The notes: generated from the letters alone by a model not told the origin. A DNA stretch of 64,000 bases from Moraxella sp. VT-16-12 (GCF_002224245.2 NZ_NKHK02000001.1:310001-374000), one strand, 5' to 3'. Positions 1 through 10,078 are shown, numbered from the stretch's first letter. Numbers and translations are program-made.

Positions 1-1531
1 CTGATAAGAAACTGTCTTGCTGATTCCACAACAAGCTGTAAAATCCTATCATGATGTAATGCCAATTTGTCTTTATCATCAGCATGCACGGACAACTCAT
101 CTAATATCGCCCCAAAAGCAGTTTTGTCAAATGGCGGTAATTGATGTTTGACAATCATCTCTTGCATGGTTGCAATCAAGCACAACTGGCTGTCGTGATT
201 GCGAATGATGGTGTCATGAAAATCAGCTCGTATTTTAAATAGCGAATTAAATTCAGGCTCAAATTCCAATAACTCATAATATAACTCAGGCTCACCAAGC
301 AAGATGACCTTAACTGATAAAGGTGTGCTGTCAGGCTCTAAGGAGACCGACCCTGTGAGTGTGAGCAGTTGCTCTAAGCTAGATATGCTAAGCTGTTGGG
401 ATTGTAGGGCTCGCTTTAAGCCTTGCCAAGCGTAAGGGTGTTCTAGCAAACTGCTGGCTTCTAAAATTAAATAACCGCCATTGGCACGATGCAAAGCCCC
501 TGCTCGTATCATGCTGGCATCGGTTAAAATCGTGCCAAGTTGTGTGATGTATTCAATATGTCCAAGTAAATTGGGGTGGGTGGGCATGTCTTCAAAAACG
601 ATGGGCGAGCCTGTGTCTGGCATATGACTGATCACCACATTGACATAATAACGGTTGGGGATATTACCAAGCGTTTTTACCATAAAATCTTCATCATCTT
701 CTACGATAAATAAGATGTTGCTGATGATGTCATTTTCATAATCTGCCAAATATGCCTTGATTTTTTTATCAGCTTTGCTGGTGCAGTATTTTTTGATGAT
801 GGGAGCAAATAGTGGTTTGGTGATTTTGATGATGAGCGTTTCGTGCAATTCATCTATTTTTTTATTAACGTCATCTTCTAGCTCATCAAGCATAAAGTTG
901 ATTTTGGTTAATTTTTTTTGTAGTTTATCAATGGCGTTGTTATTGATGGGTTTGCTGTCGTCAATGGGGGCAAAAACTGCGTTTTGTGTGGTGGATTGTA
1001 GTAAAGTGAGATTGTGAGCTTTGGCGGTGGCGTTGATGTCATCCATCAAAGCTTGCTCTTGTTTTTTGGCAGTTTGTTTGATGTTGGCAATGGCGTTCTG
1101 ATAGCTTTGGCTGTTAAATTTGGTAAGGACTTTGTTATAAAGTGTGTGCCAAAGGCGGTGCATGTCCTTGGCAAAACTTGCACCAAACCCTGCTGGCAAT
1201 GTCAAAGCGATGGGACGGCGGTGAGCGTCAAAATTATGTACATAGACCAGGTCAGGTGGTGTGGGCTCGTGCTTGGCTCGTTTGGATAACAAAGCACTGA
1301 TGAGTGTGCGTTTGCCAAGCCCATTTTCGCCTACCGCAAAGACATGATAGCCGTTTGCTTTGATGTCCAAAGCGGTTTGTATGGCTTTAACAGCACGAGT
1401 TTGCCCGAAACTTAGGTGATTGGGCATTGGGGCAAATGTATCTGGCAGGGCGGACGTGTCGGTATATCGTTTTAGGGCGGTGTGGGGCAAGCGATAGGGA
1501 GAAAGTGGGTTGGTGTGTGTGATGGTCATAA
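1..1531 (-). CDS. Lon-like ATP-dependent protease (LonB/YcbZ-type), 3' end outside window
   Basis: I translated the minus strand from the ATG at 1531; about 510 codons stay open to the left edge, so the C-terminal part is missing. The N-terminus has the short leader typical of YcbZ/LonH-type proteins, then a P-loop GENGLGKRT at about residues 68-76, a long charged coiled region (about 130-210) and an AAA-like section containing HRANGGYLILEA and GSVSLEP, as in the family. These proteins are cytoplasmic ATPases with a C-terminal Ser-Lys Lon protease domain, which would lie beyond position 1. The gene is divergent from rsmG with 221 bases between them. Family assignment is fairly safe; the protease domain itself is not visible here. 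Confidence 0.82.
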
Positions 1532-1581
1532 ATAAAACTGATTAAAATAAAGAAAAATTGCCTGTTTGACATGAAGCGAAC

Positions 1582-1603
1582 ATGATAAGCATGCTGTTAT
1601 CAT
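1582..1603. repeat. Inverted repeat between the Lon-like gene and rsmG
   Basis: ATGATAA at 1582-1588 is the reverse complement of TTATCAT at 1597-1603, with an 8-base centre that itself contains GCATGC. It lies between two divergent genes, so it could be an operator, but no known site type was recognised. Confidence 0.35.
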
Positions 1604-1752
1604 CATTGAATGTTAATCATGGCATAAATTTGGCGAACTGGTGCTTTGTGGGTGGGTGAGATTTGCAGATTTATCATCAAGCATAAATCAGGGATATTTT
1701 AACAGATAATAGTATGATAAAATAGGGCGTTTGTAAATTGACTTGATACAAA

Positions 1753-2409
1753 ATGACCTATCATAAAATCTCCACACACGCCAAAAGTTTTGCTGATGAG
1801 TTGCAACATTTTGCTGATGAGCTGCATTTGACGTTTAGTGATACCCAAATCACACAGTTGCTTGGCTATTTAGATAATCTTCTGCTGTGGACAAAAGCGT
1901 ACAATCTTACCGCCATCACCAGTCCACAAGAAGCCTTTGTTAAACACATATTGGATTGTTTGGCAGTTGTCTCTAAGCTGCCGTTTTTTGATAAAACGGA
2001 CATCAAGGTGTTGGATATTGGCACGGGGGCAGGTCTGCCAGCGGTGGTGATTGCGATTATGAAGCCTGATTGGCACATTACCGCTCTTGACAGTAATGGC
2101 AAAAAAGTGCGTTTTATCCGTCAGATGGCAGGTGAGTTGTCTTTGCCTAACATCACTCCTGTGGCAAGCCGTATCCAAGATTTTGCAGGGCAGTTTGATG
2201 TGATTACGTCTCGTGCCTTTGCCAGTCTTGATGATTTTGTCAATTTGGCAACGCCTTATTTAAACGCTGATGGCGTGCTATATGCCATGAAAGGCAAAGC
2301 ACCAATGAGCGATGATTTGACCAATCTGACAAACTGGGACATTCGTGTTGAGCCCATTTGTGTGCCAAAGCTTGGCGATGAGCGGTGTGTGGTGTATCTG
2401 ACAAAATAG
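1753..2409 (+). CDS. rsmG: 16S rRNA (guanine(527)-N7)-methyltransferase RsmG (GidB)
   Basis: The 218-residue product has the usual RsmG length and motifs: NLTAI at 51-55, KH..D at 64-68, and the S-adenosylmethionine-binding loop LDIGTGAGLP at 87-96. It methylates G527 in the 530 loop of 16S rRNA in the cytoplasm; loss is known to give low-level streptomycin resistance in other bacteria. It is followed after 33 bases by parA and then parB, the order common near bacterial origins, but mnmG, which often precedes rsmG, is absent here. The ATG start is supported by similarity over the full length; the ribosome binding site is weak. Confidence 0.95.
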   Translation: MTYHKISTHAKSFADELQHFADELHLTFSDTQITQLLGYLDNLLLWTKAYNLTAITSPQEAFVKHILDCLAVVSKLPFFDKTDIKVLDIGTGAGLPAVVIAIMKPDWHITALDSNGKKVRFIRQMAGELSLPNITPVASRIQDFAGQFDVITSRAFASLDDFVNLATPYLNADGVLYAMKGKAPMSDDLTNLTNWDIRVEPICVPKLGDERCVVYLTK

Positions 2410-2442
2410 CAGTTTATCAAAACAAATCATACAAGGTGTTTT

Positions 2443-3213
2443 ATGGAAATCATTGCAATCATCAATCAAAAAGGTGGCGTGGGTAAGACCACCACAGCGA
2501 TAAATCTTGCTTGTGCTTTGACACTCATTGGCAAAAAACGGGTGCTACTGATTGATTTGGATGCTCAGGCTAATGCCACCACCAGTTTGGGCGTGGACAA
2601 AAACGCTTTGGCACACACGCTGGCGGATGTGCTGCTTGATGGCGTGGCATTAGATAAGGCGATTGTCAAAACCAAGCATCTTGACATTGTGGGGGCAAAT
2701 CGTGATTTGGCAGGAATGGATGTGCTGCTTGCTGATGCTGATGATGCACCCATATTATTAAAAAACACCTTACAAAACAGTCAGTTGGATTATGATTATG
2801 TCATCATGGACTGTGCCCCAAGCCTGAGTCTTTTAACGGTGAATGCTTTGGTGGCGACTGATGGGGTGATTATTCCCATGCAGTGCGAGTATTATGCCTT
2901 AGAAGGGGTGGCAGATTTGATGGCGACCATTGACAAACTCACCCAACTCAACCCCAAACTTCATGTGCGTGGTGTGGTGCGAACGATGTATGATGGACGT
3001 AGCATACTCACCCAAGATGTGTCGGCAGAACTTGCCAATTATTTTGGTGAAAAACTGTACAAAACCTTCATACCACGCAACATTCGCTTGGCTGAAGCCC
3101 CAAGTTTTGGCAAATCCATTTTTGAGTATGAAAAATCATCAGCAGGGGCAAGAGCGTATCATAAATTGGCATTAGAAGTCTTAAAACAGACCGAGCAACC
3201 CAGCTTGCTTTAA
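2443..3213 (+). CDS. parA: ParA/Soj chromosome-partitioning ATPase
   Basis: The 256-residue protein starts with MEIIAIINQ and the deviant Walker A motif KGGVGKTT at about 10-17, the hallmark of ParA/MinD ATPases, followed by LLIDLDAQANAT and YVIMDCAPSLS. The length fits chromosomal Soj-type ParA without an N-terminal DNA-binding extension. It binds DNA non-specifically when ATP-bound and moves ParB-parS complexes during segregation. AAGG precedes the ATG at good spacing. parB follows on the same strand after 201 bases, so the two may be co-transcribed. Confidence 0.95.
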   Translation: MEIIAIINQKGGVGKTTTAINLACALTLIGKKRVLLIDLDAQANATTSLGVDKNALAHTLADVLLDGVALDKAIVKTKHLDIVGANRDLAGMDVLLADADDAPILLKNTLQNSQLDYDYVIMDCAPSLSLLTVNALVATDGVIIPMQCEYYALEGVADLMATIDKLTQLNPKLHVRGVVRTMYDGRSILTQDVSAELANYFGEKLYKTFIPRNIRLAEAPSFGKSIFEYEKSSAGARAYHKLALEVLKQTEQPSLL

Positions 3214-3414
3214 GTGTGTCGCCATTTATAAATGTGATAAATTATGCTAAAATGATGGGTTTAGCCAATCCTGACTGTGATATTTTGACTAAATTTTAAA
3301 TATTATTACTTGGTGGGTTGGATTGATGATTTTAGCCTTATCTGGCACATGGCTGTTTGTATCAAGGCAAAATGATGGCGTAGGTAAGTTTTAGACCTAA
3401 TTTGGTAGCTTTTC

Positions 3415-4353
3415 ATGACAAAAAAACGTGGACTTGGTTCAAAACGCGGTTTAGATGCACTGGTTGGCGACATTAACCAAGAAAAACAAGTGTTGCAAAC
3501 GGTGGGTATCAACCATCATATTGACCAAAAAGACAAAGCAGGCGAGATTGTACTGTTGGATATTGAGCTTGAAAGATTGCAGTCAGGCAAATATCAGCCC
3601 CGCCAACAGATTGATGATGAAAGTTTGACCGAGCTTGCTGATTCTATTCGTCAGCATGGGGTCATGCAGCCCATTGTGATTCGCCCTTTGCTGGACAGTG
3701 AGCGTAAAAACCCCACCGCCACACATGAGATTATCGCAGGGGAGAGACGTTGGCGAGCATCCAAACTGGCAGGGCTTGAAAGCATTCCTGCCATTGAGCG
3801 GGTGTTGTCCGATGATGTGGCGGTTGCCTTGGCACTGATTGAAAATATTCAACGTGAAGATTTGACCGTACTAGAACAAGCCGAAGCTTTGCAAAAATTT
3901 CACACCGAATTTGGCATGAGTCATGGCATGATAGCTCAAATCATTGGTAAAGCACGCACCACCGTCAGTAATTTGTTGCGCCTAAATCAGCTACATGATG
4001 ACGTAAAAGCACTGATGAGAGCAGGCGAGTTGGACATGGGTCATGCCCGTACTTTGTTGGCACTATCAAGCCAACAGCAACCCATCATCGCTAAAAAAAT
4101 CATCAGTTTGGACATGACCGTGCGTGATGCCGAAAAGCTAGTAAAGTCCATTTTAAGTCCTGAACCTGTTGCACAAAAATCCACCGATAGCCACGCCATC
4201 AGCACACTCAACCAAAAACTCTCTGACCGCTTGGGGGCGACTGTCAAACTCAAACAAAACAAAGACGGCAAAGGCAGTATGCAAATATTTTTTCACAGCC
4301 ATGATGAGCTTGGCGAGCTACTAACTCAGCTTGGCATACAAGATGAATTGTGA
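3415..4353 (+). CDS. parB: ParB/Spo0J chromosome-partitioning protein
   Basis: The 312-residue protein carries the N-terminal MTKKRGLGSKRGLDAL signature with which ParB contacts ParA, the CTP-binding motif GERRWRA at 109-115 and ENIQREDL at 143-150, a helix-turn-helix around 165-195, and a C-terminal dimerisation region. It binds parS sites and spreads on DNA as a CTP-dependent clamp. No perfect parS was found in this window. The 201-base gap after parA contains no gene that I can support. Confidence 0.94.
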   Translation: MTKKRGLGSKRGLDALVGDINQEKQVLQTVGINHHIDQKDKAGEIVLLDIELERLQSGKYQPRQQIDDESLTELADSIRQHGVMQPIVIRPLLDSERKNPTATHEIIAGERRWRASKLAGLESIPAIERVLSDDVAVALALIENIQREDLTVLEQAEALQKFHTEFGMSHGMIAQIIGKARTTVSNLLRLNQLHDDVKALMRAGELDMGHARTLLALSSQQQPIIAKKIISLDMTVRDAEKLVKSILSPEPVAQKSTDSHAISTLNQKLSDRLGATVKLKQNKDGKGSMQIFFHSHDELGELLTQLGIQDEL

Positions 4354-4424
4354 TGTTGGCATGATTTTTGCTTAAAATTTGTGTGATTTGATGATTTATT
4401 TATGTTAATTGTGGAAAACAGATT

Positions 4425-5075
4425 ATGTGGGAGCTTGTAAAGGCAGGTGGGTGGCTCATGCTGCCAATCGTGGTGTGTTCTATTGTTGCTTTGGTGATTA
4501 TCATAGAGCGTGCCAAACAATTAAGATTTGAGCAAGTTGCTCCTAGTGGTTTGCGTGAAGGACTGATTGGTCATCTAAAAAGCAAAGGAGACTTGCCCAG
4601 AAGTGCCTTGTTGGATGTCAAAGACTCATCGCCTTTGGGAGACATCTTGGCAACAGGACTGCTACATCGTCAGCACGGTCTTGACAGCATGACCATGCAC
4701 ATGCAAAACCGTGCCAGCGTACAAATTCATGCCCTAGAAAAAAACATCAATATGCTTGGTACGATTGGAGCGATTGCTCCTTTGCTTGGGCTACTTGGTA
4801 CGGTGCTTGGGATTATTTCTAGCTTTTTGGCGGTAACTGATGGAGCAATGCAAGACCCCACCATGCTTGCATCGGGCGTATCACAGGCCTTGATTACGAC
4901 CGCAGGCGGTATGTTTGTGGCGATTCCAGCATTGATGGCGTATCGCTATTTTCAAAGACGCATTGTGGACATTAATGCCAAATTTGAGACCGAAGCGGGA
5001 CTGCTTGTCCAAGAATTATACGACTATCATTTGATGAATAAAAAACCTATGCAGGTGCATGATGAGATTTCGTAA
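4425..5075 (+). CDS. exbB: ExbB/TolQ-family proton channel protein (ExbB2-type)
   Basis: The 216-residue membrane protein has three predicted membrane segments, near residues 13-33, 108-130 and 150-172, with the family core from LGTIGAIAPLLGLLGTV to ALITTAGGMFVAIPALMAY. Members form a pentameric proton-conducting motor with ExbD/TolR. The gene overlaps exbD by 17 bases and heads a run ending in msbA-lpxK-kdsB. Pseudomonas and others keep an exbB-exbD pair next to lpxK/kdsB, distinct from the TonB-linked pair. No tonB lies nearby, so the energised partner cannot be named. Confidence 0.85.
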   Translation: MWELVKAGGWLMLPIVVCSIVALVIIIERAKQLRFEQVAPSGLREGLIGHLKSKGDLPRSALLDVKDSSPLGDILATGLLHRQHGLDSMTMHMQNRASVQIHALEKNINMLGTIGAIAPLLGLLGTVLGIISSFLAVTDGAMQDPTMLASGVSQALITTAGGMFVAIPALMAYRYFQRRIVDINAKFETEAGLLVQELYDYHLMNKKPMQVHDEIS

Positions 5076-5487
5076 ACCAACCGTTGAGCCTTTGGAGATT
5101 AATCTGACACCAATGATTGACTGTTTGTTGTTTTTGATTGTATTTTTACTGCTTGCAACTACCTTTAATCATTTTAGTCGCATCAATATTGTTTTGCCAG
5201 AAGCCGAAGGTGTGGCGGTTACTAACGAAGGTAAACAGATAGAAGTGGCGGTTCAAAAAGATGGCAGTTATCTTGTCAATGGCATCGCCCTAGCCAGTAA
5301 TTCCGAAGCTGAACTCATTAATATGCTCCAAAAAGAAGCAGGAAGCGACCGCAAACAGCTTTTTGTTATCGCTGCTGATGCCGAAGCCAGCCACCAAAAT
5401 GTCGTACGAGTGATGGATGTGGCAGGTAAAATGGGCTTTTTAAATTTAAATATCAGCACCGTTGTGCCAATGGGACAAGCTAGGTAA
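5059..5487 (+). CDS. exbD: ExbD/TolR-family protein
   Basis: The 142-residue protein has a short cytoplasmic N-terminus, one membrane segment at about 20-40 (LTPMIDCLLFLIVFLLLATT) with the conserved proton-carrying Asp at about 21, and a periplasmic domain. It would assemble with the ExbB-type protein encoded just upstream, with which the gene overlaps; two adjacent ATG codons (5059 and 5062) could both serve as start. Its stop codon overlaps the msbA start (TAATG), which indicates translational coupling. Which TonB- or TolA-like protein it drives is not shown. Confidence 0.85.
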   Translation: MMRFRKPTVEPLEINLTPMIDCLLFLIVFLLLATTFNHFSRINIVLPEAEGVAVTNEGKQIEVAVQKDGSYLVNGIALASNSEAELINMLQKEAGSDRKQLFVIAADAEASHQNVVRVMDVAGKMGFLNLNISTVVPMGQAR

Positions 5488-7238
5488 TGACTATCCACCA
5501 AAAAAACTTTGACCCCAATGATAAATTGGCGGTCTTTTTGCGTTTATCTGGCTATCTTGTGCCTTATTGGTGGGCAGGGATTTTGATGGTAATTGGGATG
5601 ATATTAAGTGCAACAGCCGAAGTTGCTGGTGCTAAGCTGTTTCAAATCATCATTGATGCCATCACCCAAAACAACCAAACTCAAAAGTTTTGGTTTCCTT
5701 TTTTAGTGATTGGGCTGTTTGTCATGCGTGGATTGGGTGCTTTTCTTGGGGGGTATTACTCAGCATACGTCTCTCGTAATTTGGTGTATCATATTCGTGT
5801 ACAAGTCTTTGAAAAACTGCTTAAACTGCCATCTGATTTTTATCTAAAAAATCCTGCTGGCACCATTTCTTCAAAACTGATTTTTGATGTGGAGCAAGTT
5901 ACCGCAGGCAGCAACGAATCCATCACCACATTATTAAAAGAAGGTTTAACAGTGCTGGCATTGTTTGGCTATTTATTTTATATCAATTGGCGATTGACTT
6001 TGGTGCTATTGATTGTGGTGCCACCGATTTTTTTGATTATCCGATACGTCTCAAAACGATTTTCTAAGCTTTCCATAGGCATTCAAGAGAGCATGGGTGT
6101 GGTCAGCCACATCATTAATGAGACCATCACAGGCTACCAAGTGGTCAAAAATTATGGCGGACAAACTTACGAAACTGACAGATTTAACAAAGCCAGCCTT
6201 GATAACCTACAAAAGGGCATGAAAATCACCTTGCTTGCTGTTGTCAATTCGCCACTCATTCAGCTATTGATGGCGGTGGGTATGTGCTTTGTGGTGTGGC
6301 TGTCTTTACGCCCAGAAGTGCTTGGTAGCATGAGTGCAGGGCAATTTACGTCTTTTTTGATTGCTGCAGGGCTGTTGGCACGCCCTGTCAAAGCACTCAC
6401 CGATGTCAATCAAAAACTCCAACGTGGTCTGGCGGCAGGTTCGTCTATTTTTAAGCTTTTAGATGCCCCAGAAGAGTGCGACACAGGCACGCTGACGCCC
6501 AGCATTCGTGGCGACATCAGTTTTAACAACGTCAGTTTGGTGTATGATGGTGGCGTGCAAGCAATTTGCGATTTTAATCTTGATATTAAGGCGGGCGAGA
6601 CGGTGGCGGTGGTTGGGCGTTCTGGCTCTGGCAAAACCACGCTGGTCAATCTGCTCACTCGCACACTGACACCCACCAAAGGCCAGGTGCTGATAGATGG
6701 TGTGCCGATTGATAAGATTAAACTGTCAAGTTTGCGTGAGCAAATCAGCATGGTTAATCAGCAAGTTACACTGTTTTTGGATACTGTGGCTCATAACATT
6801 GCTTATGGCTCACTGTCTGATAAAAGCCGTGAAGAGATTGTGCTTGCCAGCAAATCTGCTTATGCTCATGATTTCATCATGAAATTGCCAAATGGCTATG
6901 ACAGTTTTATTGGGGCAGATGGTTTGCAGTTATCAGGTGGGCAACGCCAACGGTTGTCCATCGCACGAGCATTATTAAAAGACGCACCAATTTTGATATT
7001 GGATGAAGCAACGTCTGCCTTGGACAATGAATCTGAATTTTATATCCAAAAAGCACTAGAAACCATCATGAAAGGGCGTACCACACTGGTCATTGCTCAC
7101 CGTTTGTCCACCATTCAAAACGCTGACCGTATTATTGTCATGGATAAAGGGCAAATCATTGAAAGTGGCACGCATGATGAACTGTTGGCTTTGGGTGGTA
7201 TGTACCAGACCATGTATGAGCGAACCTTTGACGAATGA
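5487..7238 (+). CDS. msbA: Lipid A export ABC transporter MsbA
   Basis: The 583-residue protein combines an N-terminal six-helix membrane domain (about 25-320) with one ATPase domain: Walker A GRSGSGKTT near 378, signature LSGGQRQR near 481 and Walker B ILILDEATSALD near 501-512. This half-transporter layout and length match MsbA, which flips lipid A-core across the inner membrane. The context is decisive: it lies between exbBD and lpxK-kdsB, and its stop overlaps the lpxK start by four bases. Confidence 0.93.
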   Translation: MTIHQKNFDPNDKLAVFLRLSGYLVPYWWAGILMVIGMILSATAEVAGAKLFQIIIDAITQNNQTQKFWFPFLVIGLFVMRGLGAFLGGYYSAYVSRNLVYHIRVQVFEKLLKLPSDFYLKNPAGTISSKLIFDVEQVTAGSNESITTLLKEGLTVLALFGYLFYINWRLTLVLLIVVPPIFLIIRYVSKRFSKLSIGIQESMGVVSHIINETITGYQVVKNYGGQTYETDRFNKASLDNLQKGMKITLLAVVNSPLIQLLMAVGMCFVVWLSLRPEVLGSMSAGQFTSFLIAAGLLARPVKALTDVNQKLQRGLAAGSSIFKLLDAPEECDTGTLTPSIRGDISFNNVSLVYDGGVQAICDFNLDIKAGETVAVVGRSGSGKTTLVNLLTRTLTPTKGQVLIDGVPIDKIKLSSLREQISMVNQQVTLFLDTVAHNIAYGSLSDKSREEIVLASKSAYAHDFIMKLPNGYDSFIGADGLQLSGGQRQRLSIARALLKDAPILILDEATSALDNESEFYIQKALETIMKGRTTLVIAHRLSTIQNADRIIVMDKGQIIESGTHDELLALGGMYQTMYERTFDE

Positions 7239-8248
7239 AAAACTTAGAGCTGATTATCACTCGTGCTTGGCAAAATCAATCGCCGATGTTGGTGGTATTA
7301 TCGCCATTATCTGCATTATATGCCATGGTGGGACGTGTACGTAAAGCCTTGTATGATAAGGGCAAACTTGCCAAATACCACGCTCCTGTTCCCGTCATGG
7401 TGGTGGGAAACATCACGGTAGGTGGCAGTGGTAAAACACCTTTAATCATCACTTTGGTGGCATATTTACAAAACAAAGGCGTGAAAGTTGGTGTGATTAG
7501 TCGTGGTTATGGACGAGATACGCCCAAACCCATGCTTGTTGGTCAAGACAGCATGCCTGATGAGGTTGGCGATGAGCCATGTTTGATAACTCAAAGCACC
7601 AATGTGCCAATGGCGGTGGGGGCAAATCGTGGGCAAGCGATTGAACTGCTGATAAAACATTATCCTGACATACAGCTGATTATCAGCGACGATGGATTGC
7701 AACATTATGCTTTACACCGAGATGTAGAATGGATAGTGGTGGATGGTGTGCGTGGTTTTGGTAATGGCAAACTGTTCCCCCAAGGATTTTTGCGAGAGCC
7801 ATTGGACCGCTTGATGGGAGCAAGCGTGATTTATCATGACAATCGCCCCAATCAATACGAACCAAACGCCATGCTCATGCATTTAGCCCCAAGTTCGCCC
7901 AAGCGACTGTTTGGCAATGGCGTGTTGCCACCCCAAAAAGTTTATGCCGTCAGTGGCATTGGTTATCCTGCTCGGTTTTTTCAAACCTTGACGACACTTG
8001 GTTTTGATGTGGTAGAAAAGCCTTTTGGCGACCATCATAAATTTGGCATTGATGAGCTAGTAACACTGTCTGATTTGCCTGTGATTACCACCAGTAAGGA
8101 CGCGGTTAAACTGAGCGAGCTTGCCAAGCATCATCAGCACGCCATTTTTGATAATATTTGGGTGCTGCCTGTCAAGGCGGTGTTGTCAGACAGTGTTTAC
8201 AAACAGATGGATAAAGTGCTAAGGCAATTAGGCATTTTGTCGTCTTAG
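7235..8248 (+). CDS. lpxK: Tetraacyldisaccharide 4'-kinase LpxK
   Basis: The 337-residue protein has the LpxK P-loop in GNITVGGSGKTP near residues 58-69 and the following SRGYGR motif, plus DDGLQHYALHRD in the middle of the chain. It phosphorylates the 4' position of the lipid A precursor at the inner face of the inner membrane. The ATG overlaps the msbA stop (ATGA), so synthesis is probably coupled to that of the lipid A flippase. The length is normal for the family and nothing is missing. Confidence 0.95.
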   Translation: MKNLELIITRAWQNQSPMLVVLSPLSALYAMVGRVRKALYDKGKLAKYHAPVPVMVVGNITVGGSGKTPLIITLVAYLQNKGVKVGVISRGYGRDTPKPMLVGQDSMPDEVGDEPCLITQSTNVPMAVGANRGQAIELLIKHYPDIQLIISDDGLQHYALHRDVEWIVVDGVRGFGNGKLFPQGFLREPLDRLMGASVIYHDNRPNQYEPNAMLMHLAPSSPKRLFGNGVLPPQKVYAVSGIGYPARFFQTLTTLGFDVVEKPFGDHHKFGIDELVTLSDLPVITTSKDAVKLSELAKHHQHAIFDNIWVLPVKAVLSDSVYKQMDKVLRQLGILSS

Positions 8249-8275
8249 CGTCATTTTAACTAATAGGAAAAACCC

Positions 8276-9052
8276 ATGAACACCCCCAAAACCCATATTA
8301 TTATCCCTGCTCGTTACAAATCCACACGTCTGCCTGCCAAGCCTTTGCTGAACATTCATGGCAAACCCATGATTTTATGGACAGCACAAAAAGCACTGCA
8401 AGCGGCTTTTGCTGATGGTGTGTGTGTGGCGACCGATGATGAGCGGATTTTTACGGCGTGTGAGCAGGCGGGCGTACCTGTGGTGATGACGGGCGATCAC
8501 GCATCAGGCACGGATAGGCTTGGTGAAGTGGCACAGCTTTTGGGCTTGGCAGATGATGACATCATCATCAACATGCAAGGTGATGAACCACTTGTGCCAC
8601 CTGTGTTGTTAGAGCAGGTAAAACATCTTTTGATGGATAATGATGACTGTGTGATGGCAACGCTATGTGAAGTGATTGATAATTATGATGATTTTAATAA
8701 AAATTCGGTCGTAAAAGTTGTCAAAGCAGACAAAAAGGCTCTGTATTTTAGTCGCAGTCCAATCCCTTATGACAGAGATGGACACATTAAAGGCGAGCTT
8801 GGTCATGCCCCTAAAAACGCCTATCGTCATTTGGGTTTATATGCCTATCGTGTCAAATTGCTCAAAGAATTTGGCACATGGCAACAAGGTACATTGGAGT
8901 GTTTGGAGAGCTTGGAGCAGTTGCGTATTTTAGAAAATGGACAAAAAATCGCCATTGATGTTGCCCAAGTTACCCTACCACTTGGCGTGGACACCCAAGA
9001 AGATTTGGACAGATTAAATGCCATGCCCATAGATGAATTTTTAAGCTTTTGA
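8276..9052 (+). CDS. kdsB: 3-deoxy-manno-octulosonate cytidylyltransferase KdsB
   Basis: The 258-residue enzyme has the nucleotidyltransferase N-terminus IIPARYKSTRLPAKP (about 9-23), GDHASGTDRL and NMQGDEPL, all diagnostic of CMP-Kdo synthetase. It activates Kdo with CTP for the inner core of lipopolysaccharide or lipooligosaccharide. AGGA lies just before the ATG. It follows lpxK by 27 bases in the same operon. The small Trm112-like protein YcaR often found between lpxK and kdsB is absent here. Confidence 0.96.
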   Translation: MNTPKTHIIIPARYKSTRLPAKPLLNIHGKPMILWTAQKALQAAFADGVCVATDDERIFTACEQAGVPVVMTGDHASGTDRLGEVAQLLGLADDDIIINMQGDEPLVPPVLLEQVKHLLMDNDDCVMATLCEVIDNYDDFNKNSVVKVVKADKKALYFSRSPIPYDRDGHIKGELGHAPKNAYRHLGLYAYRVKLLKEFGTWQQGTLECLESLEQLRILENGQKIAIDVAQVTLPLGVDTQEDLDRLNAMPIDEFLSF

Positions 9053-9064
9053 TAAATTTAATAA

Positions 9065-10078
9065 ATGACTGACCAAGACACATCAAATCTGCCTTATTTT
9101 GCCCCCTTGTTGCCTTGGCAAACACAAGCATGGGAGCAAGTAACAGGGCAATTTTACGCCAACAGATTGCCACATGGACTGCTGGCAAGTGGCATGATGG
9201 GGATTGGCAAACGTGCTTTTGTGTGGCGATTTGTGGCATGGTTACTTTGCGATGATAGGACAACGCAGGGGGCGTGTGGGGTATGCAAAAGCTGTACTTG
9301 GCTGATGGCTGGCACGCACCCTGATTTGTTGGTGTTGCCATTTGATGGCTTGCCAACGGCTGACAATGGCGAGCCATCTTCCATCAAAATAGATGATGTA
9401 CGAGCTTTGCAAGAATACAGCCACATTAAAGGTCATGGCGTGCGTCTGATTGTGCTTGACCATGCTGACCGCTTGACGTTGGGGGCAGGTAATGCCTTAC
9501 TAAAAACCTTAGAAGAACCACGCACAGGCGTACATTTGATGCTCATCAGCGACAACTCTGCCAAACTGCTGCCAACCATCAAAAGCCGTGTGCAAACTTT
9601 GCCATTACATCACATTTGTCATGATGTGGCGTTGTCTTTTGTGGCGGACAAACTTGGTGATAAAAAACTTGCCAAACTTGTTTTGAATTTGACAGATGGT
9701 GCGGTATTGTGTGCATTGGACGTGCCGACATCAGCTTGGTTTGATAAAAGGGTGCTGTGGCTTAAAACGTGGCTTGCCCTAAAAAAAGGCACACGCTCTC
9801 CTGTTGCGGCAAGCGATTATTGGCAGGAGGCGATGGATTTGCGGGATTTTATTGTTTTGACACGGCTAATGCTGATGGACATCGTGCGAGTGTCGCTTGG
9901 GTTTGATAGTTTGCATACTGACATTGATGTCAAAAATCTCATCATTAACCAACCGCTAAGTCTTGATGGGGTAGAGCGATTTTTAGCAGTCTTAAATGAC
10001 GTTGCACAAGCGGTTGCCCAAAATGTTCAAGATAAAATGGCGTATGATGAGCTGTTTTGTGAGCTGGCGGTTTTATGA
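9065..10078 (+). CDS. holB: DNA polymerase III delta' subunit
   Basis: The 337-residue AAA+ protein has a degenerate P-loop region (SGMMGIGKRAF, about 42-52) and the zinc-binding cysteines C62, C71, C74 and C77 (CGVCKSC) seen in delta' and gamma/tau clamp-loader subunits, then GNALLKTLEEP and the sensor SRVQTLPL. It acts in the clamp-loader complex that opens the beta clamp at primed DNA. It follows kdsB by 12 bases, so it is probably expressed from the lipid A operon. Only the C-terminal collar domain is weakly recognisable. Confidence 0.88.
   Translation: MTDQDTSNLPYFAPLLPWQTQAWEQVTGQFYANRLPHGLLASGMMGIGKRAFVWRFVAWLLCDDRTTQGACGVCKSCTWLMAGTHPDLLVLPFDGLPTADNGEPSSIKIDDVRALQEYSHIKGHGVRLIVLDHADRLTLGAGNALLKTLEEPRTGVHLMLISDNSAKLLPTIKSRVQTLPLHHICHDVALSFVADKLGDKKLAKLVLNLTDGAVLCALDVPTSAWFDKRVLWLKTWLALKKGTRSPVAASDYWQEAMDLRDFIVLTRLMLMDIVRVSLGFDSLHTDIDVKNLIINQPLSLDGVERFLAVLNDVAQAVAQNVQDKMAYDELFCELAVL

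Noticed and set aside
757-1289. Two plus-strand open frames
   Set aside because: They lie antisense to the Lon-like gene, are opened by non-ATG codons and have biased, low-complexity composition.
1532-4424. Replication origin near rsmG-parA-parB
   Set aside because: The gene order suggests it, but no cluster of DnaA boxes was seen and dnaA, dnaN and mnmG are not in the window.
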